Under the pieces are notes generated by a model, which saw nothing but the letters and a program-made list of their open reading frames with translations, made no database searches and was not told where the DNA came from. Made by a program: the position numbers and the translations under genes. Below are positions 23,448 through 32,700 of a DNA stretch of 32,908 nucleotides, one piece after another. Within the stretch, counting starts at the first letter, position 1, and each line of letters begins with the position of its first letter. The stretch comes from an uncultured bacterium (GTDB lineage: Bacteria; Latescibacterota; UBA2968; UBA8231): the NCBI GenBank assembly GCA_937942165.1, contig CALDFW010000143.1:1-32908 (forward strand), read 5' to 3'.

Positions 23448-23702
23448 AAGAGAAAAAATGATGGAAATTTATATTTCTGGCATATTTATGAAAAAAAATC
23501 TTGAAATTTACGCGTTATAGTTATTATATTAGTTGTAGTTGAAACCGGCACCTCTCCTAGCCGGGCTGTATCGGATGCGGTCCCTTCCCCTATGTCCGGT
23601 GCGTTTTATCCCTGTATTCACACTCACGTTTTGAGTTTTTGACCATAGCCGACTGTGCGCTCCCCACGAGGGCTCATTGCAATTAGAGGAGGGCAGCCAG
23701 TT
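23448..23702 (+). other. Intergenic leader of the sigma factor gene
   Basis: This 255-bp region holds an AT-rich stretch at 23455-23530, with an A8 tract at 23490-23497, and the promoter at 23501-23530. A leader of about 165 nt before the ATG at 23703 follows. It contains GC-rich segments (ACCGGCACC and GTCCGGTGCG) that may fold, but I see no recognised riboswitch. Confidence 0.45.
23501..23530 (+). promoter_or_regulatory. Promoter of the sigma factor gene
   Basis: TTGAAA (23501-23506), an 18-bp spacer and TATATT (23525-23530) form a sigma-70-type promoter. The -10 box is identical to that of the promoter at 10258. The A8 run just upstream could act as an UP-like element. Confidence 0.65.
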
Positions 23703-24548
23703 ATGACAACACTGCAGACCGATTCCCTAGTCGATCGCTATTTCCATGAGATTGAGGATTCCGTAGGTCTATCTTCGGAAGCCGAGGTCGAGATGGCTAG
23801 GCTGATAAAAGAGGGGAACGAAGAGGCTCTTTCCAATTTGGTGAAGGCCAACCTGCGCTTTGTTGTAAGTGTGGCCAAACAGTATCAGAATCTTGGATTG
23901 CCGCTTTCAGATCTCATCAACGAAGGCAATCTGGGTCTTATGATTGCCGCCAAGCGTTTTGATGGCACAAAGGGGTTCAAATTCATTTCCTATGCAGTAT
24001 GGTGGATTCGACAATCCATCCTACAGGCGCTTGCAGAGCAGTCGCGCATCGTGCGCCTGCCTCTCAATCGGATAGGTGAACTCACTCGAGTTAACAAGGT
24101 GCTCAACAAACTGGAGCAGCGGTTAGGACGTCCGCCTGAAGTCGACGAAATTGCCGATGAACTGGAAGTGGAGCCCGGTGATATGGAGCTGCTTATGCGC
24201 CTGGCTCAGCGTCCAGTCTCGCTGGAGATGCCCTGTGACGACTCTGAGCCTGATCGAACCTACGGGGATTTAATTCCCGATGACAATGTGCCTTGCAGCG
24301 ACGAAGTCCTTTCGGACGAGCAGCTGAGAGGGGAAGTACAACGGGCTATGCACGCGCTGACCGAAGGAGAAGCTCGAGTGCTCAAGATGTACTATGGTCT
24401 TGAAGGACACGAAGCCATGACCCTTGAGGAAATCGGTGCTTATGTCGGACGTACTCGGGAGCGCGTTCGACAGATTAAAGAGAAAGCGCTGCAGAAACTG
24501 CGTCATCCGGCTCGGAGTGATACTCTAAAGGAATACTACGCAGATTAG
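23703..24548 (+). CDS. rpoD: Primary-type RNA polymerase sigma factor, short RpoD form
   Basis: The 281-aa sigma-70 protein directs core RNA polymerase to promoters. It has region 1.2 (DSLVDRYFHEIE), region 2 with NLRFVVSVAKQYQNLGLPLSDLINEGNLGL and FKFISYAVWWIRQSILQALAEQ for -10 recognition and melting, region 3 (VNKVLNKLEQRLGRPP), and region 4 with TLEEIGAYVGRTRERVRQIKEKALQKLR for -35 recognition. Region 1.1 and the non-conserved insert are absent, as in Bacteroidota and related FCB primary sigma factors. GAGGAGGG 9 nt before the ATG at 23703 decides the start over an upstream in-frame ATG at 23655. A second paralogous sigma elsewhere cannot be excluded. Confidence 0.93.
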   Translation: MTTLQTDSLVDRYFHEIEDSVGLSSEAEVEMARLIKEGNEEALSNLVKANLRFVVSVAKQYQNLGLPLSDLINEGNLGLMIAAKRFDGTKGFKFISYAVWWIRQSILQALAEQSRIVRLPLNRIGELTRVNKVLNKLEQRLGRPPEVDEIADELEVEPGDMELLMRLAQRPVSLEMPCDDSEPDRTYGDLIPDDNVPCSDEVLSDEQLRGEVQRAMHALTEGEARVLKMYYGLEGHEAMTLEEIGAYVGRTRERVRQIKEKALQKLRHPARSDTLKEYYAD

Positions 24549-24559
24549 CTCTGAGTGTC

Positions 24560-24589
24560 TTGACAGATACAGGGGCCTGCGCTTATTTT
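24560..24589 (+). promoter_or_regulatory. Promoter of tRNA-Asn
   Basis: TTGACA (24560-24565), an 18-bp spacer and TATTTT (24584-24589) precede the tRNA by 20 bp, giving a predicted start near 24597. The -35 box is a perfect consensus. Confidence 0.65.
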
Positions 24590-24609
24590 ATTCGCACAGT
24601 TTGATGTGA

Positions 24610-24685
24610 TCCGGCGTAGCTCAGCTGGCAGAGCGGGTGACTGTTAATCACTTGGTCGTTGGTTCAAGTCCAACCGCCGGAGCCA
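24610..24685 (+). tRNA. tRNA-Asn (GTT anticodon)
   Basis: A full 76-nt cloverleaf is visible. Acceptor arms TCCGGCG and CGCCGGA pair over 7 bp, with discriminator G and an encoded CCA at 24683-24685. The D arm is GCTC/GAGC, the anticodon loop CTGTTAA carries GTT at 24643-24645 for asparagine, and the T arm is GTTGG TTCAAGT CCAAC. The G discriminator fits bacterial tRNA-Asn. Confidence 0.97.
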
Positions 24686-24689
24686 CTTG

Positions 24690-24726
24690 AAAAGCCCCCG
24701 AAGATTTCTATCTTCGGGGGCTTTTT
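24690..24726 (+). terminator. Rho-independent terminator after tRNA-Asn
   Basis: GCCCCCGAAGAT (24694-24705) and ATCTTCGGGGGC (24710-24721) form a perfect 12-bp stem with a TTCT tetraloop, preceded by AAAA and followed by TTTTT. This is a textbook intrinsic terminator 4 nt past the tRNA CCA end. It also separates the tRNA from the lipoprotein gene that follows. Confidence 0.95.
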
Positions 24727-24751
24727 GTATTTAAAACTAGGAGTCAAGTCT

Positions 24752-25600
24752 GTGGGTAGGATCTTCTTGCTCTGTATATGCGTTGCTGCTGGGGGAAGCA
24801 TACACTGTGGGTCTGATCGGGACAGAGACCGATCTTCAGATGTGGTAGATCCCAGTAACTCTGAACTCGCGTTAGTGGCTCCGCTCCCTGGGGGGGAAGC
24901 CATGGCGTTTGCATGGATTGAACCAGGACGCTTTCTGATGGGCACTCTTGAATCGGAAGTAGGACGGAGAGAAGATGAAGGGCCACAGCATGAAGTGATG
25001 CTGAGCGAGGGGTTTTATATGGGAGCGCACGAAGTGACTCAGGGGCAGTGGATAGCGGTTATGGAAACAGTACCTTGGCTTGGTGAAGATTTTATGCAGT
25101 TGGGTCCCGACCATCCAGCGGTCTACATTTCTTGGCAGGACACGCAAGATTTTATCAGGACCCTAAATAATGCGGCCGGCGATTCACTGTACCGTTTGCC
25201 TAGCGAGGCAGAATGGGAATATGTGGCAAGAGCAGGTGGAAACCAGAGATGGTTTTTTGGCGATGACGTGGAGCAGTTGACAAGCCATGCCTGGTACAGG
25301 GATAATGCCTGGGACCAGGGATTGCGATATGCTCAGCCAGTGGGTGGAAAAAGTCCCAGTGCCTGGGGGATACACGATCTGTACGGAAACGTCTCAGAAT
25401 GGTGCCAAGACTATTACGGCCCCTATAATTCAGATGTGAAAATAGATCCGCAGGGGGCTGTAGCCGGAGCAAACCGCTCAGTTCGCGGTGGGGCGTTCAA
25501 CAGTCGGGTGCGAAGCGTGCGGTCTGCCGATAGATCCGCTAGTGGGCCGGGCTACCGAAGGAACTTTAACATTGGTTTCCGGATCGTACGTAGAAAGTAG
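24752..25600 (+). CDS. SUMF1-fold lipoprotein, probably not an FGE
   Basis: The protein has 282 aa. The GTG at 24752 is chosen because TAGGAG lies 8 nt upstream and a signal peptide (GRIFLLCICVAAGGSIHC) follows; the longer open frame runs back through the tRNA and its terminator. The predicted lipid-anchored Cys19 is preceded by His, as in the other SUMF1 protein of the window. The mature domain reads GRFLMGTLESE, FYMGAHEVTQGQWIAVM, PAVYISWQDTQDFIRTLN, YRLPSEAEWEYVARAGG, IHDLYGNVSEWCQDYYG and RSVRGGAFNSRVRSVRSADR. The two Cys of formylglycine-generating enzymes are missing from the last segment. Likely a cell-envelope binding protein. Confidence 0.85.
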   Translation: MGRIFLLCICVAAGGSIHCGSDRDRDRSSDVVDPSNSELALVAPLPGGEAMAFAWIEPGRFLMGTLESEVGRREDEGPQHEVMLSEGFYMGAHEVTQGQWIAVMETVPWLGEDFMQLGPDHPAVYISWQDTQDFIRTLNNAAGDSLYRLPSEAEWEYVARAGGNQRWFFGDDVEQLTSHAWYRDNAWDQGLRYAQPVGGKSPSAWGIHDLYGNVSEWCQDYYGPYNSDVKIDPQGAVAGANRSVRGGAFNSRVRSVRSADRSASGPGYRRNFNIGFRIVRRK

Positions 25601-25630
25601 ACGGTCTTGCTCATTGCAATCGAAGAGTGA

Positions 25631-26812
25631 TTAAAGAGTCACCGAAACGGCACCAGAGGCGCGTCGAGCTTTATCAAGCGCCTCGTCAATGGTGGCCCCT
25701 CGAGCAAGCGCTACGCCCATGCGTCGTTTACCTGCTACGGTGGGCTTTCCAAAGAGACGCAGCTGGGTGTCGGGATCGCTTAGTGCGGCTTCAAGTCCTC
25801 CAAATTGGACCTGGTCTGATTCGCCTTCGACTAGCACGACGCTTGAGGCGGACGGGCCATGCTGGTAAATATTTGGAATGGGGAGTCCTAAAATTGCGCG
25901 GGCATGGAGGGCGAATTCGGACAAGTCTTGGGAAATCATTGTGACCATGCCGGTATCGTGCGGTCGGGGAGATACCTCACTGAAGTAGACAATATCCCCT
26001 TTGATAAAGAGCTCGACTCCGAACAGTCCGTGGCCTCCTAAGCCTTCCGTGATGGCATGGGCGATATGTTCGGCTTCGGCGCGAGCTGCCTCACTCATGG
26101 GTTGAGGTTGCCACGATTCTCTATAATCTCCATCAACCTGTACGTGACCGATCGGGTCACAAAAGCTCGTACCCCCGGAGTGCCGCACTGTGAGCAAGGT
26201 GATCTCATAGTCAAAATCGACGAATCCTTCGATGATTACGGTGCCTGCTCCTGCTCGTCCACCTTCTTGGGCATACTGCCAGGATGCTTCCACATCTGCA
26301 TCGCGGCGAACAGTGCTCTGACCTTTACCCGACGAACTCATGATGGGCTTGACTACACAGGGGAGCCCGATTTCTTCTATCGCTTTTTTGTAATCTGCTT
26401 CTGTGGAGGCAAAGCGGTAGGGTGAGGTGCGTAATCCCAATTCTTCTGCCGCTAGCCTTCGGATGCCCTCGCGGTTCATAGTCAGCTGGGCTGCGCGTGC
26501 GGTGGGTATAACTCGATAGCCTTCGGTCTCTAAATCGACGAGGGTATCCGTAGCAATAGCTTCGATCTCGGGCACAATAAGGTCTGGTTTTTCGTTTTCA
26601 ATAATCTCCCTTAGCGCGGTCCCATCTAACATATTGAGGGTATAGGAGCGATGGGCGACCTGCATAGCAGGGGCATTTTCATAGCGGTCAACGGCTATGA
26701 CCTCAACGCCGAGGCGCTGTAGTTCAATTACCACTTCCTTGCCTAATTCGCCGGAACCGCAGAGCACTACCTTTGTTGCCGTTGTAGAAAGGGGTGTTCC
26801 AATGCTCGCCAT
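25631..26812 (-). CDS. purT: Formate-dependent phosphoribosylglycinamide formyltransferase
   Basis: The 393-aa ATP-grasp enzyme makes formyl-GAR in purine synthesis using formate and [82 protein letters not shown] and [14 protein letters not shown] are standard PurT segments, and the length matches. The ATG at 26812 has GAGG 8 nt upstream on the minus strand. It follows the MsrAB gene by 91 bp in the same direction, so it may be the distal gene of the leftward operon or carry its own promoter. It is convergent with the SUMF1 gene. Cytoplasmic. Confidence 0.96.
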   Translation of the reverse strand: MASIGTPLSTTATKVVLCGSGELGKEVVIELQRLGVEVIAVDRYENAPAMQVAHRSYTLNMLDGTALREIIENEKPDLIVPEIEAIATDTLVDLETEGYRVIPTARAAQLTMNREGIRRLAAEELGLRTSPYRFASTEADYKKAIEEIGLPCVVKPIMSSSGKGQSTVRRDADVEASWQYAQEGGRAGAGTVIIEGFVDFDYEITLLTVRHSGGTSFCDPIGHVQVDGDYRESWQPQPMSEAARAEAEHIAHAITEGLGGHGLFGVELFIKGDIVYFSEVSPRPHDTGMVTMISQDLSEFALHARAILGLPIPNIYQHGPSASSVVLVEGESDQVQFGGLEAALSDPDTQLRLFGKPTVAGKRRMGVALARGATIDEALDKARRASGAVSVTL

Positions 26813-26903
26813 GGGGATTACCTCACTTTTATGCGTCGCAGGCCTGTTTATTAGACTTTAAATAAAGGGTTGGTGCGACACATTACAAGCGCGTAGTCTC
26901 GAC

Positions 26904-28007
26904 CTATTTGAAAAGGGTGCTGTAGATGCCATAGCCAGCGGGCTCGAGGCTATCGGCTGGGACAAAGCGCAGGGCCGCTGAATTTATACAGTAGCGCAGG
27001 CCGCTTGGTTGGGGGCCATCCGTAAAAACGTGTCCCAAATGGGAATCGGCATACTTACTTCTGACCTCTGTTCGAGTCATTCCCCAACTTGTATCGAGGT
27101 GTTCTACTATGTTGTCCTTAACCAGAGGTTGAGTAAAGCTCGGCCATCCTGTGCCGGAGTTAAATTTATGGGTCGAACTAAAGAGCGGTTCTCCAGACAC
27201 TATGTCCACATAAATACCCTCTCTTTTGTTGTTCCAGAAGGTATTCTCAAAAGGTTGTTCGGTCCCATCTTCTTGAGTTACTTGGTATTGTAATGGGGTG
27301 AGTAGGTCCCGTATCTCCTCAGCGGAAGGTTTACTATAGGTTGGAGAAGAGATGGATGGGGGGGCTTTCTCTTCGCCCCAGAACTCAGCGATAAATCGAT
27401 CGCGTCCCGATCCAGTTCGATAGCGCTGGTAATGGCTATGATTTTTTATGTGGTAATTCTGGTGATAGTCCTCAGCTGGATAGAAAGCCATGGCGGGACG
27501 AATCGGAGTCACAATTGGTTTGGAAAAACGTCCAGAGCGTTCGAGAGCGTCCTTTGATGCTTCTGCCTGAATGCGCTGCGCTTCGTTCTCGTAAAATATG
27601 GCCGAAGTGTATTGGTGTCCGCGATCGTAAAAGGAGCCCCCGGAATCGGTTGGATCAAACTGTTGCCAGAATAGACCCAACAGGTCTGAATAGGTTATTG
27701 TCTCGGGGTCGTATGCGATACGTACGGATTCTATATGGTCTGTTTGGCCCGTGCTCACCTCTTTATACGTTGGATTGGGTTGAGTTCCTCCTGTATAGCC
27801 TGATATGGCAAAGTATACCCCGGGCACTTTATCAAAGGGGCCTTCTATACACCAAAAACATCCACCTGCAAAGGTCGCCAGAGCTGCATTAGGTGGAGCC
27901 TGGTCGAGCGCGGTCTTTCCCTCTATTTGTGCACCACTGTCTATGAAAAACAGGAATACGGCTACGGCAATAACTGCACTGGACACTCCCAGCCAAGACG
28001 TTTTCAT
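26904..28007 (-). CDS. msrAB: Exported MsrA-MsrB methionine sulfoxide reductase fusion
   Basis: The 367-aa protein repairs oxidised methionines of both stereo forms. An N-terminal hydrophobic segment ([14 protein letters not shown]) indicates export with possible anchoring in the inner membrane. The MsrA domain contains [18 protein letters not shown] with the catalytic Cys, and the MsrB domain contains [10 protein letters not shown] and [13 protein letters not shown] with its catalytic Cys. The zinc-binding CxxC pairs of many MsrB proteins are absent. AGAGGAA fits the ATG at 28007 better than the in-frame ATG at 28013, which it abuts. A periplasmic repair role fits the neighbouring envelope proteins. 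Confidence 0.95.
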   Translation of the reverse strand: MKTSWLGVSSAVIAVAVFLFFIDSGAQIEGKTALDQAPPNAALATFAGGCFWCIEGPFDKVPGVYFAISGYTGGTQPNPTYKEVSTGQTDHIESVRIAYDPETITYSDLLGLFWQQFDPTDSGGSFYDRGHQYTSAIFYENEAQRIQAEASKDALERSGRFSKPIVTPIRPAMAFYPAEDYHQNYHIKNHSHYQRYRTGSGRDRFIAEFWGEEKAPPSISSPTYSKPSAEEIRDLLTPLQYQVTQEDGTEQPFENTFWNNKREGIYVDIVSGEPLFSSTHKFNSGTGWPSFTQPLVKDNIVEHLDTSWGMTRTEVRSKYADSHLGHVFTDGPQPSGLRYCINSAALRFVPADSLEPAGYGIYSTLFK

Positions 28008-28107
28008 AAACATTTCCTCTCTTGTAATTGGATTATCTATTTTGAATATACCCCCAATGGGTCGCAGGTATACAGGAAAGACGCTCCAATCATAAAAAAG
28101 ATCTGGA

Positions 28108-31100
28108 TTACTCCGTATGTTTGCTTTTTAAGGACTCAATTGCCCGGGCAAGAGCCCGGCGATGTTGGCGCAGAGGGGTTGGATCGCGGTTAAACTCTTG
28201 GAGCGAAATGCTAACACCTTCCGGAACTTCAAGAAGCGATTCGTAGCGTTCTTTCTCTGATTTTGAGAGATCTTTTCGGCCTTTTAAAAGCTGTCGAAGA
28301 ATAGAAAAATATTCGTAATCTTCGATGCCATCCCGCAGCATTTCCCACCGTTGGCTGTCGATAGGGCCTTGAATAAGGGGCGTTGTTGAGCCGTTAAAAG
28401 CGTTTTGGGGAGGATATATAAAGCGGCCGTCACCGTTTCCCCAGGGACGCCTAGTTCCCTTAGGGGCGCTGTAAGTACTTACCCAACTCATGGGGTCAGC
28501 ATAGGGATTTTGCTCCGCGTGGGTATAGGCAGCTCCGCTATGCCAGTAGTTGCTTTGCCAAATGAGAATCCCCTCGATACCCCGTTGCCACGTCTGCCAA
28601 AGCCATGTTCGGAGCTCGAGGCCGGCTCGGTCGATGAAAAGTCCGGCGAAGGGAGCCTTGGGCTGGGTGCAGATATACCACCAATAGGTATCTCCTCTTT
28701 CGCGTCTTTCTGTGCTGTAATGTGGTTGGAAATGTGAGGTGAGCGGGCACCATATGGTCGGTCCACCTACAAGTGCTTCCTCGACCTGCTCTGTGAGCAG
28801 GCGGCGAAGGGCCGGCGCGTGCCGAGCTAGTTTAGAAAACCCACGCTTGACAAAGGGGTAATCTGTTGGCCTGGGTTCGTCAAAGAAGTAGACGTATGCC
28901 TCGTCCAATAATCCGATCTCTCCTAGATGGCGCTCTAATTCACCTAGATAGCGTTGGAGTGCTTCTTCGTAGCGTGGATCTCCCTCGCTAAACCCGTTGA
29001 GGCTTGGAGTGATTTGGCGAGTATAATCGCCGGATCCCAGACCTGAAACGGCCAATCGAAAAGAGTTGAAGCCATAGTCCCCAACGGCTTTTTTCATGGA
29101 CCGATCCCAAGCAGACCAATCAAACTCGGGAACCGTTTGTTTCCACGATACGCGTATTGGATCAAGCGGAGCTGGATCGTAGGGAGAAATCCGATGCGCT
29201 GAGAAATTTTCCAAGTAGAGGTCGAGGACGCGTCGTTTATCTTCCAATGTTGAAAGGTTGTGGTAGCGGATCACATTGGAAAAGGAAAATCCAAAAGCTG
29301 TGCTGCAACTCATCTGGTGGGGCAGGGAAAAGTCGTATACCTCAACTGTGAGGGGGACGGAAATCTCTCTGTTATCATGGCGCACTAATAAAGCCCCTTT
29401 GTACAAACCAGGGGGCGTCTGTTCTGGAATATGCACTCGGATCCAAAAGGGATGATGGATTCCCTCGCGTAAGTCTATGGGACTTTCCAGGGGCAATAGG
29501 GGGTCGGGCCAAAGGTCGGCCGTTCCAAGGGGATCGCTCGGCTGAGTAATTTTTACGTAGGCGACTTGGAGGACGTCAATGGCATCCCTCCCAAGCGTAT
29601 CTCCAGACGCATTTGTAAGCACCGTTTTGTGAACGGTGAGTGACTTGAGAGGTTTATTGGGGAAGAGAACGAGCTGTATTGCTTCCCGCTCTCCACCGGC
29701 AGCGCTCAGAAAAAGACCTTTGGTCTCGCGGGTTGGTAAAGGTCGATTGCGGTCTACTTTCCAGCCCGAGTCAATTTGCCACAGCGCAGTATCAGCCATG
29801 CGCATAGGCAGAAGAAAGCCCGGTTGGGCGGCATAGAGTGCGGGTATATGAAATTCTACCTTAGCTCTGTAGGAGGGCGATTCATCCCAGCCAATATTTA
29901 AGGTATGAGATCCTATTTCTTGGAGCGTATAGGGCAATGAAAACACTTGCTTACCAGGATGGATGAGGACAGTTGAGTCCGCACGAGAGATCTCTTCTCG
30001 CCCTGCGGTAGAAAGGGTTAGACTTGGTCTGAGCAATAGGCTTTTATTCAGCTTCGAATGGACAGAGAGAGCAACGGAGTCGGGGCGGCCGGGTCTGAGT
30101 CGGCCCAGGGAGATAAGATGCACGTCTAACGCTTCTGGGCTGTGCTCAAGGGTAGCGAAAGAGGTCTGCCCTCTTAGGTCCGGCGGATTGCCGTCTAACC
30201 GAGCGGAATAAGCGTAGGTGACGACTTGGAAAGCAGCTGGCTGGTCAGCGGAGGATCGCAGGCGGATCCAGAGGTCGGCCGAGGGAAGTAGCTTCGGGGG
30301 AATGGGGAAGGTCGCTCCCTGCGTCTTTTCGATATATCCCAGGGTGACATAGTGGTCTCGGTCCTTGCTCACCTCTATGAGGAGACGCCCCGATTCGTAG
30401 TGTCCTACTGCAACCTCAACGGCGGCGGTGCGCTGTGGGAAGCCTTCTACTCGATGGTGGTACTCAACGTAGGAATTGGGTCCAAATATCCATCTATTGG
30501 TGTTAAAAATAGAAGAGTGTGCAGAGAGCGTGCGGCTGTGGTTGCCCGACGGGCCGTGAAAAGGGGCTCGGAACGTGTAGTGGCCCTCGTCTATCGATTC
30601 ACCGTCACCGAGAACAATGTCATTATGACGAGAATAAACAGCTTGCACGGGTGCGATGTGCACTTCGTCAAAGGCGATCTCCCCTTGAATTTTCCACTGG
30701 CCAAAACGAAGAAAGGACCGTGCACTATTACGTTGCGAAGGCGCGGTGAAGATAGATCGATAGCGCTTCCATTCCGTAGGTACTTGGCCCAAGTCTCTAT
30801 TGCAAAAGCGAGGACCGCTTATGGCAGAACCTCGCTCTGAACCCAGACTACGGCTGTAAAACGTCATCGCATAGGTTTGATTCGGGGCAAATTGGATGGG
30901 GTCAGAATGCCAATAACTCGTATTCGTTCCGTCTCCTATAGCTGTTACTGCGCGCTGAGAGACCCCTTCGGTTGGTCCCAACCACCGACCCGTCTCAGGA
31001 GTAGAGAGATGCCAGTCGATGGGGATATTTTCACCTATCTCAAACGAAGCATTGGACAGGGGGAGAGGTTGGCTCCATAGGGGAGCTGACAGGGCTAGCT

Positions 31101-31161
31101 GAACAGATAAAAACCACAGTAAAAAGGCGTTTAATTTCCCGCTAGGTCTCTGAAGATGCAT
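28108..31161 (-). CDS. Secreted DUF4091 glycoside-hydrolase-like protein
   Basis: The 1017-aa protein has an N-terminal signal ([21 protein letters not shown]). Residues about 30-180 look like a beta-sandwich carbohydrate-binding module ([17 protein letters not shown]), followed by further beta domains. The C-terminal half reads like the TIM-barrel region of DUF4091 proteins: YFFDEPRP near residue 757 with acidic residues at the usual catalytic place, then [21 protein letters not shown] near 850 and [16 protein letters not shown] near 940. Such proteins are found in polysaccharide-degrading bacteria; the substrate is unknown. It starts 25 bp after the Omp85-like stop. There is no clear Shine-Dalgarno, but a TATAAT lies 6 nt before the ATG. 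Confidence 0.85.
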   Translation of the reverse strand: MHLQRPSGKLNAFLLWFLSVQLALSAPLWSQPLPLSNASFEIGENIPIDWHLSTPETGRWLGPTEGVSQRAVTAIGDGTNTSYWHSDPIQFAPNQTYAMTFYSRSLGSERGSAISGPRFCNRDLGQVPTEWKRYRSIFTAPSQRNSARSFLRFGQWKIQGEIAFDEVHIAPVQAVYSRHNDIVLGDGESIDEGHYTFRAPFHGPSGNHSRTLSAHSSIFNTNRWIFGPNSYVEYHHRVEGFPQRTAAVEVAVGHYESGRLLIEVSKDRDHYVTLGYIEKTQGATFPIPPKLLPSADLWIRLRSSADQPAAFQVVTYAYSARLDGNPPDLRGQTSFATLEHSPEALDVHLISLGRLRPGRPDSVALSVHSKLNKSLLLRPSLTLSTAGREEISRADSTVLIHPGKQVFSLPYTLQEIGSHTLNIGWDESPSYRAKVEFHIPALYAAQPGFLLPMRMADTALWQIDSGWKVDRNRPLPTRETKGLFLSAAGGEREAIQLVLFPNKPLKSLTVHKTVLTNASGDTLGRDAIDVLQVAYVKITQPSDPLGTADLWPDPLLPLESPIDLREGIHHPFWIRVHIPEQTPPGLYKGALLVRHDNREISVPLTVEVYDFSLPHQMSCSTAFGFSFSNVIRYHNLSTLEDKRRVLDLYLENFSAHRISPYDPAPLDPIRVSWKQTVPEFDWSAWDRSMKKAVGDYGFNSFRLAVSGLGSGDYTRQITPSLNGFSEGDPRYEEALQRYLGELERHLGEIGLLDEAYVYFFDEPRPTDYPFVKRGFSKLARHAPALRRLLTEQVEEALVGGPTIWCPLTSHFQPHYSTERRERGDTYWWYICTQPKAPFAGLFIDRAGLELRTWLWQTWQRGIEGILIWQSNYWHSGAAYTHAEQNPYADPMSWVSTYSAPKGTRRPWGNGDGRFIYPPQNAFNGSTTPLIQGPIDSQRWEMLRDGIEDYEYFSILRQLLKGRKDLSKSEKERYESLLEVPEGVSISLQEFNRDPTPLRQHRRALARAIESLKSKHTE

Positions 31162-31167
31162 AGTCTA

Positions 31168-31173
31168 ATTATA
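31168..31173 (-). promoter_or_regulatory. TATAAT immediately before the DUF4091 start codon
   Basis: On the minus strand TATAAT is followed by six bases and then the ATG at 31161. This is the spacing expected of a leaderless transcript. No good -35 box is present 17-18 bp upstream (ATACTT/AATACT), so this is a weak call. Confidence 0.3.
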
Positions 31174-31186
31174 TCTGTAAGTCGAG

Positions 31187-32647
31187 CTAGAAGTATTGGC
31201 CCATGCCCAGAGAGAAGTGCCAACTTCTCAGGCTATTCCTTGCCACGTCTATACGCCAAATAGGCGTGTTGTATACACGCGTGAGGTTTAGGCGCAAGCC
31301 CAGGCCCATCGCGCTGTATAGCGAGGGTTTTTCGGGGGCGGTCCAAGCTGCGCCAAGATCACCAAAAAAGGTCCCTCCTAGCGTAGCCCACGAGGTGTGG
31401 AGAAACGTCGGGCGAAGCTCTCCGTTTACGGTCAGTCGCCGGTTACCCACCCACTTATTCGAGGGGAAGCCGCGCAGTCCAGTCGCCAGGCCGAGGGACA
31501 ACTGCTGAATTCCTTCGGGGCGATGGAGTGCGTCTACCCTCAGCCGAAGGGCAAGACTGTGATTGGCGCCAACGCGTCGGTAGGCCCGCAGTTGTAAGAG
31601 AAAAATACTGTGTTCAAACCGAGCATTTGTTCGTCTAGTGTCCAGGTAAAGGGTTGAAAAGAGATAGACCTTGTTTTGAATACGCCATCGGGGAGCCAGA
31701 TATAAACCCCAGGTATAGTAAGACGGGGCGCCGGCTGAACGGCCCCGCGTATATCCCAGGCGGAACCTGAGAGAAGAGCCCGTTTGGATATCTTCAATGG
31801 GGCCCAGCTGTTGAACAAACCTATCCGTGTTATAGCGGGGCTGCCACAGCGTCAGTGAAAGAAGCGTATACAGGCTTGATCGGAGACGTGGGTTATAGAT
31901 GTCTCCGGTCTGTTCGGGAGCTTTACGGTCTAGATACCCCACTTCGATTTTGGGGCGGATTTTCGTATCCTTCCCGTGCGAAGTTCCATACCAGAACCGC
32001 GCTCTGCGATGAGATGTCTCATACTGGGCGATCACGGTCCCGGCTCCAAATAGCCTCTTTTGTGAACGGCCATCTCTCAAGCCTAATCCATAGTGAGTGC
32101 GACTTTCAAGGGTGCGGAAGGGCTTGCTGAATATCCACTGCACGTCGTGACCTTCACTGGAGCCATAAGCCCGCGCAAATACGGAGTGTTCCGAGCCTAA
32201 TAGCCGGCGCTTCGAAAATGAAATCTCTGCGCTTTTACCGATGTATGATTGGTCGGCCAAGGCGATGCGAAGGCGTTCTCCTCGTCCCCCAACGTTGTAA
32301 TCGAAGGCGGCTAATCCGTACTCGAGCTGGTTTATCGACCCGGCAATCGTGGGCGATAGAACCCGAGCATAGAGGTCTTGAATGCGTACTTCTATGTGCA
32401 GATCAGACCCTTTTCTATGCGGTATGATCTGGATACGGCCCAGAAAAGGGAGGCGTCTCAAGTTGCGCGCGGACTCAGCTATACGCGTTGAGTCGATGGT
32501 GTCGCCTACCTCAAAGAGCAGTTCTCGCTCAATCGTTTTGACGCGAGTTCGTTCTAAGCCCACAACGGAAATGGTGCGAATGGTCTGTGCACTCGCCGCT
32601 GTCTGGCAGTATACTATGAGGGCGAAAACTAGCATTAAGCGCTTCAC
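31187..32647 (-). CDS. Short Omp85/BamA-like outer-membrane protein with one POTRA domain
   Basis: The protein has 486 aa. A signal peptide (KRLMLVFALIVYCQTAASAQ) is followed by a single POTRA-like domain at about residues 22-95 (IRTISVVGLERTRVKTIERELLFEVGDTI). The rest is alternating beta strands that form an Omp85-type barrel, ending in an aromatic residue (GMGQYF), as outer-membrane barrels do. GLRGFPSNKWVGNRR is the conserved loop 6 RGF motif. Full BamA has about five POTRA domains, so this is a shortened paralogue for a different export or insertion role. The GTG start at 32647 lies directly downstream of a predicted promoter, with no Shine-Dalgarno. Confidence 0.85.
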   Translation of the reverse strand: MKRLMLVFALIVYCQTAASAQTIRTISVVGLERTRVKTIERELLFEVGDTIDSTRIAESARNLRRLPFLGRIQIIPHRKGSDLHIEVRIQDLYARVLSPTIAGSINQLEYGLAAFDYNVGGRGERLRIALADQSYIGKSAEISFSKRRLLGSEHSVFARAYGSSEGHDVQWIFSKPFRTLESRTHYGLGLRDGRSQKRLFGAGTVIAQYETSHRRARFWYGTSHGKDTKIRPKIEVGYLDRKAPEQTGDIYNPRLRSSLYTLLSLTLWQPRYNTDRFVQQLGPIEDIQTGSSLRFRLGYTRGRSAGAPSYYTWGLYLAPRWRIQNKVYLFSTLYLDTRRTNARFEHSIFLLQLRAYRRVGANHSLALRLRVDALHRPEGIQQLSLGLATGLRGFPSNKWVGNRRLTVNGELRPTFLHTSWATLGGTFFGDLGAAWTAPEKPSLYSAMGLGLRLNLTRVYNTPIWRIDVARNSLRSWHFSLGMGQYF

Positions 32648-32654
32648 AAACGTA

Positions 32655-32684
32655 ATCTTAGCGGCGCACGGTGCGCCATGTCAA
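32655..32684 (-). promoter_or_regulatory. Promoter of the Omp85-like operon
   Basis: On the minus strand TTGACA (32684 to 32679), an 18-bp spacer and TAAGAT (32660 to 32655) form a promoter with a perfect -35 box. The expected start is near 32648, at or next to the GTG start codon, which would make the transcript leaderless. Confidence 0.6.
32663..32677. promoter_or_regulatory. GC-rich palindrome inside the promoter spacer
   Basis: GGCGCAC (32663-32669) and GTGCGCC (32671-32677) are perfect inverted arms around one base. The palindrome lies wholly within the spacer of the leftward promoter and in the 53-bp gap between divergent genes, so a bound regulator could affect both. Regulator unknown. 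Confidence 0.55.
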
Positions 32685-32700
32685 CGGTAAAGAGGGGTCT

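Noticed and set aside
24659-24751. Upstream in-frame extension of the second SUMF1 gene
   Set aside because: It runs through the tRNA-Asn 3' half and its terminator. The GTG at 24752 has a ribosome binding site and begins a signal peptide.
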